A stretch of DNA of 64,000 nt from Apostichopus japonicus. Taxonomy: Eukaryota; Echinodermata; Holothuroidea; Aspidochirotida; Stichopodidae. The stretch spans positions 7,603,001-7,667,000 of the forward strand of contig NC_092562.1 of assembly GCF_037975245.1 (NCBI RefSeq), in the 5' to 3' direction. Position 1 is the first letter of the stretch; every line of letters starts with the position of its first letter. The notes beneath the pieces were generated by a model, which saw only the letters and a list, made by a program, of their open reading frames with translations, searched no databases and was not told where the DNA came from. The translations under genes were made by a program, and so were the position numbers. Of the stretch, positions 58,289 to 64,000 are shown in pieces.

Positions 58289-59297
58289 TCGATTGATCGG
58301 TACCGCACATTCGATTGATCGATACCGCACATTCGATTGATCGGTACCGAACATTCGATTGATCGGTGTCGCACATTCGATTCATAGGTACCGCACATTC
58401 GATTGATCGGTACCGCACATTCGATTGATCGATACCGCACATTCGAATAATCGGTACTGCACATTCGATTGATCGGTACCGCACATTCGATTTATCGGTA
58501 CCGCACAATCGATTTATCGGTACCGCACATTCGATTTATCTGTACCGCACATTCGATTGATCGGTACCGCACATTCATTTTATCTGTACCGCACCTTCGA
58601 TTGATCGGTACCGCACATTCGATTTATCGGTACCGCACAATCGATTTATCGGTACCGCACATTCGATTGATCTGTACCGAACGCTCGAGTGATCGGTACC
58701 GCACATTCGATTGTTCGGTACCGCACTTTCGATTGATCGGTACCGCATATTCGATTGATCGATACCGCACATTCGAATGATCGGTACTCCACATTCGAAT
58801 GATCCGTACTCTACATTCGAATGATCGGTACCGCATATTCGATTTATCGGTACCGCACATTCGATTGATCACTACCGCACATTCAATTGTTCGGTACCGC
58901 ACTTTCGATTGATCGGTACCGCACATTCGATTGATCGATACCGCACATTCGATTGATCGGTACTGCACATTCGAATGATTGGTACCGCACATTCGATTGA
59001 TCGATACCGCACATTCGATTTATCGGTACTGCCCATTCGATTGATCGGTTCCGCACATTCTATTTATCGGTACCCCACATTCGATTTATCGGTACCGCAC
59101 ATTCGATTTATCGGTACCGTACATTCATTTTATCTGTACCCCACCTTCGATTGATCGGTACCACACATTCGATTGATCGGTACCGCACATTCGATTTATA
59201 GGTACCGCACAATCGATTTATCGGTACCGCACATTCGATTCATCGGTACCGCACAATCGATTGATCGGTACCGCACATTCGATTTATCGGTACCGAA
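58289..59297 (+). repeat. 1-kb segment, copy 1 of the 4,703-bp pair
   Basis: This matches 62992-64000 at an offset of 4,703 bp (214 monomers minus 5 bp, explained by the 12-bp and 27-bp monomers between them). Markers are the XhoI site at 58,684, GGTACTCCACATTCG, GATCCGTACTC, GGTACTGCCCATTCG and GGTACCCCACATTCG. The partner is cut by the window end, so the real repeat is longer. Confidence 0.87.
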
Positions 59298-60660
59298 CAT
59301 TCGAGTGATCGGTACCGCACATTCGAATGATCGGTACTGCACATTCGATTGATCGGTACCGAACATTCGATTGATCGGTGTCGCACATTCGATTCATAGG
59401 TACCGCACATTCGATTTATCGGTACCGCACATTCGATTTATCGGTACTGCACATTCGATTTATCAGTATCGCACATTCGATTCATAGGTACCGCACATTC
59501 GATTGATCGGTACCGCACATTCGATTGATCACTACCGCACATTCGATTGATCGGTACCGCAAATTCGATTGATCGATACCGCACATTCGAATAATCGGTA
59601 CTGCACATTCGAATGATCGGTACCGCACATTCGATTTATCGGTACCGCACAATCGATTTATCGGTACCGCACAATCGATTTATCGGTACCGCACATTCGA
59701 TTGATCGGTACCGCACCTTCGATTGATCGGTACCACACATTCGATTTATCGGTACCGCACATTCGATTTATCGGTACCGCACATTCGATTGATCGGTACC
59801 GAACATTCGATTGATCGATGTCGCACATTCGATTCATAGGTACCGCACATTCGAATGATCGGTACCGCACATTCGATTGATCGGTACCGCACATTCGATT
59901 TATCGGTACCGCACATTCGATTGATCGATAAAGCACATTCTAATAATCGGTACTGCACATTCGAATGATCGGTAACGCACATTCGATTTATCGGTACCGC
60001 ACAATCGATTTATCGGTACCGCACATTCGATTTATCGGTACCGCACATTCGATTGATCGGTACCGCACATTCATTTTATCTGTACCGCACAATCGATTTA
60101 TCGGTACCGCACAATCGATTTATCGGTACCGCACATTCGATTTATAGGTACCGCACAATCGATTTATCGGTACCGCACATTCGATTTATCGGTACCGCAC
60201 AATCGATTGATCGGTACCGCATATTCGATTTATCGGTACCGCACATTCGATTTATAGGTACCGCACATTCGATTGATCGGTACCGAACATTCGAATCATC
60301 GGTGTCGCACATTCGATTTATAGGTACCGCACATTCGATTGATCGGTACCGCATATTCGATTGATCGGTACCGGACATTCGATTTATCGGTACCGCACAT
60401 TCGATTGATCGATACCGCACATTCGAATAATCGGTACTGCACATTCGAATCATCGGTACCGCACATTCGAATGATCGGTACCGCACAATCGATTTATCGG
60501 TACCGCACAATCGATTGATCGGTACCGTAAATTCGATTTATCGGTACCGCACATTCGATTGATCGGTACCGCACCTTCGATTGAACGGTACCGCACATTC
60601 GATTGATCGATACCGCACATTCGAATAATCGGTACCGCACATTCGAATGATCGGTACCGC
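59298..60660. repeat. Satellite segment between the 4,703-bp pair, ordinary part
   Basis: Monomer variants resemble those of the 15-17 kb and 23-25 kb regions, including GGTGTCGCACATTCG with TTCATAGG, TCGATAAAGCAC and TCGAATCATCGG. One landmark monomer lies at about 60,069. Only satellite is seen. Confidence 0.75.
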
Positions 60661-61797
60661 ACATTCGATTGTTCGGTAAGGCACATTAGAATGATCGGTA
60701 CCGCACATTCGATTTATCGTTACCGCACATTCGATTGATCACTACGGCACATTCGATTGTTCGGTACCGCACATTCGAATGATCGGTACCGCACATTCGA
60801 TTGATCGGTACCGCACATTCGATTTATCGGTACCGCACATTCGATTTATCGGTACCGCACATTCGAATTATCGGTACCGCACATTCGATTTATCGGTACC
60901 GCCTATTCGATTTATCGGTATTGCACATTGGATTGATCGGTACCGCACATTCGATTGATCGGTACCGCACATTCGATTTATCGGTACCGCACATTCGATT
61001 GATTGGTACCGCACATTCGATTTATCGGTACCGCACTTTCGATTTATCGGTACCGCACATTCGATTTATCGGTACCGCACATTCGATTTATCGGTACCGA
61101 ACATTCGAATGATCGGTAAGGCACATTCGATTGATCGTTACCGCACATTCGATTGATCACTACCGCACATTCGATTGATCGGTATCGCACATTCAATTTA
61201 TCGGTACCGCACATTCGATTGATCGGTACCGCACAATCGGATGATCGGTACCGCACATTCGATTTATCGTTACCGCACATTCGATTGATCACTACCGCAC
61301 ATTCGAATGATCGGTACCGCACATTCTTTTGATCGGTAACGCACATTCGAATGATCGTTACCGCACATTCGATTTATCGGTACCGCACATTCGAATGATC
61401 GGTACCGAACATTCGATTTATCGGTACCGCACATTCGATTGATCGGTACCGCACATTCGATTGATCACTACCGCACATTCGCTTGATCGGTACCGCACAT
61501 TCGATTTATCGGTACCGCACATTCGAATGATCGGTACCGCACATTCGATTTATCGTTACCGCACATTCGATTGATCACTACCGCACATTCGATTGATCGG
61601 TACCGCACATTCGATTGATCGGTACCGAACATTCGATTGATCGGTACCGCACGTTCATTTTAACTGTATCGCACATTCGATTGATCGGTATCGCACATTC
61701 AATTGATCGGTACCGAATATTCTATTTATCTGTACCGCATTTTCTGTATATCGGTACCGCACATTCCATTTATCGGTAGCGCACATTCGATTTATCG

Positions 61798-61809
61798 GTA
61801 CCGCACACG
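61798..61809 (+). repeat. 12-bp truncated monomer
   Basis: The sequence runs CGGTACCGCACA directly into the next CGGTACCG. The TTCGATTGAT part is therefore missing, and two palindromic cores lie 12 bp apart instead of 22. This is the largest monomer deletion in the window and removes 10 bp. Confidence 0.9.
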
Positions 61810-62137
61810 GTACCGCAGTTTCGATTGATCGGTACCGCACATTCGATTGATCGGTACCGAACATTCGAATGATCGGTACCGCACATTCGATATATCGGTA
61901 CCGCACATTGGATTTATCGGTACCGCATATTCGATTGATCGGTACCGCACATTCGATTGATCGGTACCGCACATTCGATTTATCGGTACCTCACATTCGA
62001 TTAATCGGTATCGCACATTCGATTTATCGGTACCGCACATTAGATTGATCGGTACCGCACATTCGATTGATCAATACAGCACATTCGATTGATCGGTAAC
62101 GCAAATTCGATTGATCGGTACCGCACATTCGATTGGT

Positions 62138-62164
62138 CGGTACCGCACCGCACATTCGATTTAT
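62138..62164 (+). repeat. 27-bp monomer with CCGCA duplicated
   Basis: CCGCACCGCACATTCG replaces CCGCACATTCG, a 5-bp tandem duplication inside one monomer. Together with the 12-bp monomer at 61,798 it explains the 4,703-bp offset of the flanking repeat pair. Confidence 0.9.
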
Positions 62165-62991
62165 CAGTACCGCACATGCGATTGATCGGAACCGCCAATT
62201 TGAATGATCGGTACCGCACATTCGATTGATCGGTACCGCACATTCGATTTATCGGTATCGAACATTCGATTGATCGGTAGCGCACATTCGAATGATCAGT
62301 ACCACACTTTCGATTGATCGGTACCGCACATTCGAATGATCGGTACCGCACATTCGATTTATCGGTACCGCACATTCGATTGATCACTACCGCACATTCG
62401 ATTGATCGGTACCGCACATTCGATTGATCGGTACCGCACATTCGATTGATCGGTACCGATTATTCAATTGATCTGTACCGCACATTCGAATGATCGGTAC
62501 CGCACATTCGATTTATCGGTACCGCACCTTCGATTGATCGATAAAGCACATTCGAATAATCGGTACCGCACATTCGAATGATCGGTACCGCACATTCGAT
62601 TTATCGGTACCGCACAATCGAATTATCGGTACCGCACATTCGATTTATCGGTACCGCACATTCATTTTATCTGTACCGCACAATCGATTTGTCGGTACCG
62701 CAAAATCGATTTATCGGTACCGCACATTCGATTTATAGGTACCGCACATTCGATTTATCGGTACCGCACATTCGATTTATCGGTACTGCACATTCGAATG
62801 ATCGGTACCGCACATTCGATTTATCGGTACCGCACAATCGATTTATCGGTACCGCACATTCGATTTATCGGTACCGCACATTCGATTGATCGGTACCGCA
62901 CATTCATTTTATCTGTACCGCACCTTCGATTGATCGGTACCACACATTCGAGTTATCGGTACCGCACATTCGATTTATCGGTACCGCACAT

Positions 62992-64000
62992 TCGATTGAT
63001 CGGTACCGCACATTCGATTGATCGATACCGCACATTCGATTGATCGGTACCGAACATTCGATTGATCGGTGTCGCACATTCGATTCATAGGTACCGCACA
63101 TTCGATTGATCGGTACCGCACATTCGATTGATCGATTCCGCACATTCGAATAATCGGTACTGCACATTCGATTGATCGGTACAGCACATTCGATTTATCG
63201 GTACCGCACAATCGATTTATCGGTACCGCACATTCGATTTATCGGTACCGCACATTCGATTGATCGGTACCGCACATTCATTTTATCTGTACCGCACCTT
63301 CGATTGATCGGTACCGCACATTCGATTTATCGGTACCGCACAATCGATTTATCGGTACCGCACATTCGATTGATCTGTACCGAACGCTCGAGTGATCGGT
63401 ACCGCACATTCGATTGTTCGGTACCGCACTTTCGATTGATCGGTACCGCATATTCGATTGATCGATACCGCACATTCGAATGATCGGTACTCCACATTCG
63501 AATGATCCGTACTCCACATTCGAATGATCGGTACCGCATATTCGATTTATCGGTACCGCACATTCGATTGATCACTACCGCACATTCAATTGTTCGGTAC
63601 CGCACTTTCGATTGATCGGTACCGCACATTCGATTGATCGATACCGCACATTCGATTGATCGGTACTGCACATTCGAATGATTGGTACCGCACATTCGAT
63701 TGATCGATACCGCACATTCGATTTATCGGTACTGCCCATTCGATTGATCGGTTCCGCACATTCTATTTATCGGTACCCCACATTCGATTTATCGGTACCG
63801 CACATTCGATTTATCGGTACCGTACATTCATTTTATCTGTACCCCACCTTCGATTGATCGGTACCACACATTCGATTGATCGGTACCGCACATTCGATTT
63901 ATAGGTACCGCACAATCGATTTATCGGTACCGCACATTCGATTCATCGGTACCGCACAATCGATTGATCGGTACCGCACATTCGATTTATCGGTACCGAA
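62992..64000 (+). repeat. 1-kb segment, copy 2 of the 4,703-bp pair, cut by window end
   Basis: This is the second copy of 58289-59297. Differences include GATCGATTCCGC for GATCGATACCGC near 63.13 kb and GGTACAGCAC for GGTACCGCAC near 63.18 kb. The match continues to the last base. Confidence 0.87.

Larger units (their letters stand above)
60661..62560. repeat. Degenerate satellite zone
   Basis: Monomers here vary more than elsewhere and I saw no long near-identical partner. Examples are GGTAAGGCAC (60,678 and 61,118), CGTTACCGCAC, TTCTTTTGATC, ATTCTATTTATCTG, GCATTTTCTGTATATCGG and GGTAGCGCAC. Both grossly off-length monomers of the window lie here. It could be an older, less homogenised part of the array or a boundary between homogenised domains. 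Confidence 0.75.
1..64000. repeat. 22-bp satellite DNA array filling the window
   Basis: The entire window is a head-to-tail array of a 22-bp unit: CGGTACCG, then CAC, then ATTCGATT(T/G)AT. About 2,910 copies are present. The first CGGTACC starts at base 12 and the last at 63,991, a distance of 2,909 x 22 minus 19, and the off-length monomers listed separately account for the -19. Common variants are GGTACTGCAC, GGTACCACAC, GGTGTCGCAC, GATCACTACC, TATAGGTACC, CACAATCGATT and TCGAATGATC. No unique sequence, mobile element, RNA gene or plausible gene interrupts the array, so every stretch over 300 bp holds only this satellite. That it is eukaryotic heterochromatin is inferred from array length and purity. 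The family is not one I recognise. Confidence 0.99.

Noticed and set aside
61640-62300. Inserted non-satellite sequence or transposon remnant
   Set aside because: Although diverged, every stretch still aligns to the 22-bp monomer with intact phase apart from the 12-bp and 27-bp units. No terminal repeats, target-site duplications or foreign sequence were seen.
1-64000. Over 200 open reading frames of 60-188 codons on both strands as protein genes
   Set aside because: All translate to 22-residue periodic peptides derived from the 22-bp monomer in shifting frames. They overlap on both strands and show no start context, domain or coding signature.
1-64000. CRISPR array
   Set aside because: There are no unique spacers. 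The repeat is continuous and head to tail, with point variants only, and no cas genes are present.
1-64000. Telomeric repeat
   Set aside because: The unit is 22 bp, lacks the G-rich strand bias of telomeres and is nearly self-complementary.
1-64000. Bacterial or phage origin with Dam-type GATC or iteron clusters
   Set aside because: GATC occurs as part of one monomer variant only. A 64-kb pure tandem array with no genes is not compatible with a bacterial replication origin or phage genome.
1-64000. True CENP-B boxes
   Set aside because: The spacing between the A and CGG is one base short and the fourth base of CGGG is T, so no monomer I examined satisfies the canonical core. It is kept only as a low-confidence resemblance.

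Overview
The whole window is satellite DNA. From base 1 to base 64,000 it is one uninterrupted head-to-tail array of a 22-bp monomer. I found no gene, RNA gene, transposon or unique sequence. The monomer consists of a palindromic core CGGTACCG, then CAC, then ATTCGATT(T/G)AT; a frequent variant carries ATTCGAATGAT instead. Following the CGGTACC phase from base 12 to base 63,991 gives about 2,910 monomers. Only 22 of those I located are not exactly 22 bp, and their net effect (-19 bp) accounts for the phase at the far end.

Source: tens of kilobases of pure short-unit satellite indicate eukaryotic heterochromatin (centromeric, pericentromeric, subtelomeric, or a sex or B chromosome). I do not recognise the monomer as a named satellite and cannot assign a species. 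A monomer-consensus GC of 45-50% and about three CpGs per monomer are the only compositional clues.

Layout: the array is a patchwork of larger tandem duplications, all in the 22-bp register. (1) 0-13.5 kb: a block at 102-1899 recurs at 3094-4869, and a 5.6-kb unit (2752-8338) is repeated at 8339-13464 with whole-monomer gains and losses. (2) 13-30.5 kb: nested duplications of 1,407, 638, 2,838, 6,005 and 2,156 bp. (3) 30.5-31.2 kb: a short stretch with a local 66-bp period. (4) 31,173-55,144: two nearly identical 11,986-bp copies, each containing a 1,606-bp tandem duplication. (5) 55.1-58.3 kb: a mosaic of pieces seen elsewhere. (6) 58.3-64 kb: two copies of a segment about 1 kb long at an offset of 4,703 bp, separated by 3.7 kb that includes the most degenerate monomers, one of 12 bp and one of 27 bp.

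A second organisational level is marked by a variant monomer containing ATTCATTTTATCTGTACC. In several places it recurs every 484 bp (22 monomers), which suggests an older higher-order repeat of about 22 monomers. The long open reading frames on both strands follow from the repeat (three monomers = 66 bp = 22 codons) and are not annotated as genes.

The points most worth pursuing are the near-palindromic monomer with two dyad axes exactly 11 bp apart, the strict 22-bp register, the nested duplication history, and a partial resemblance of the monomer to the CENP-B box. None of these establishes a function by itself. Copy boundaries come from reading the sequence by eye and may be off by up to about one monomer where the flanks are themselves repeats.
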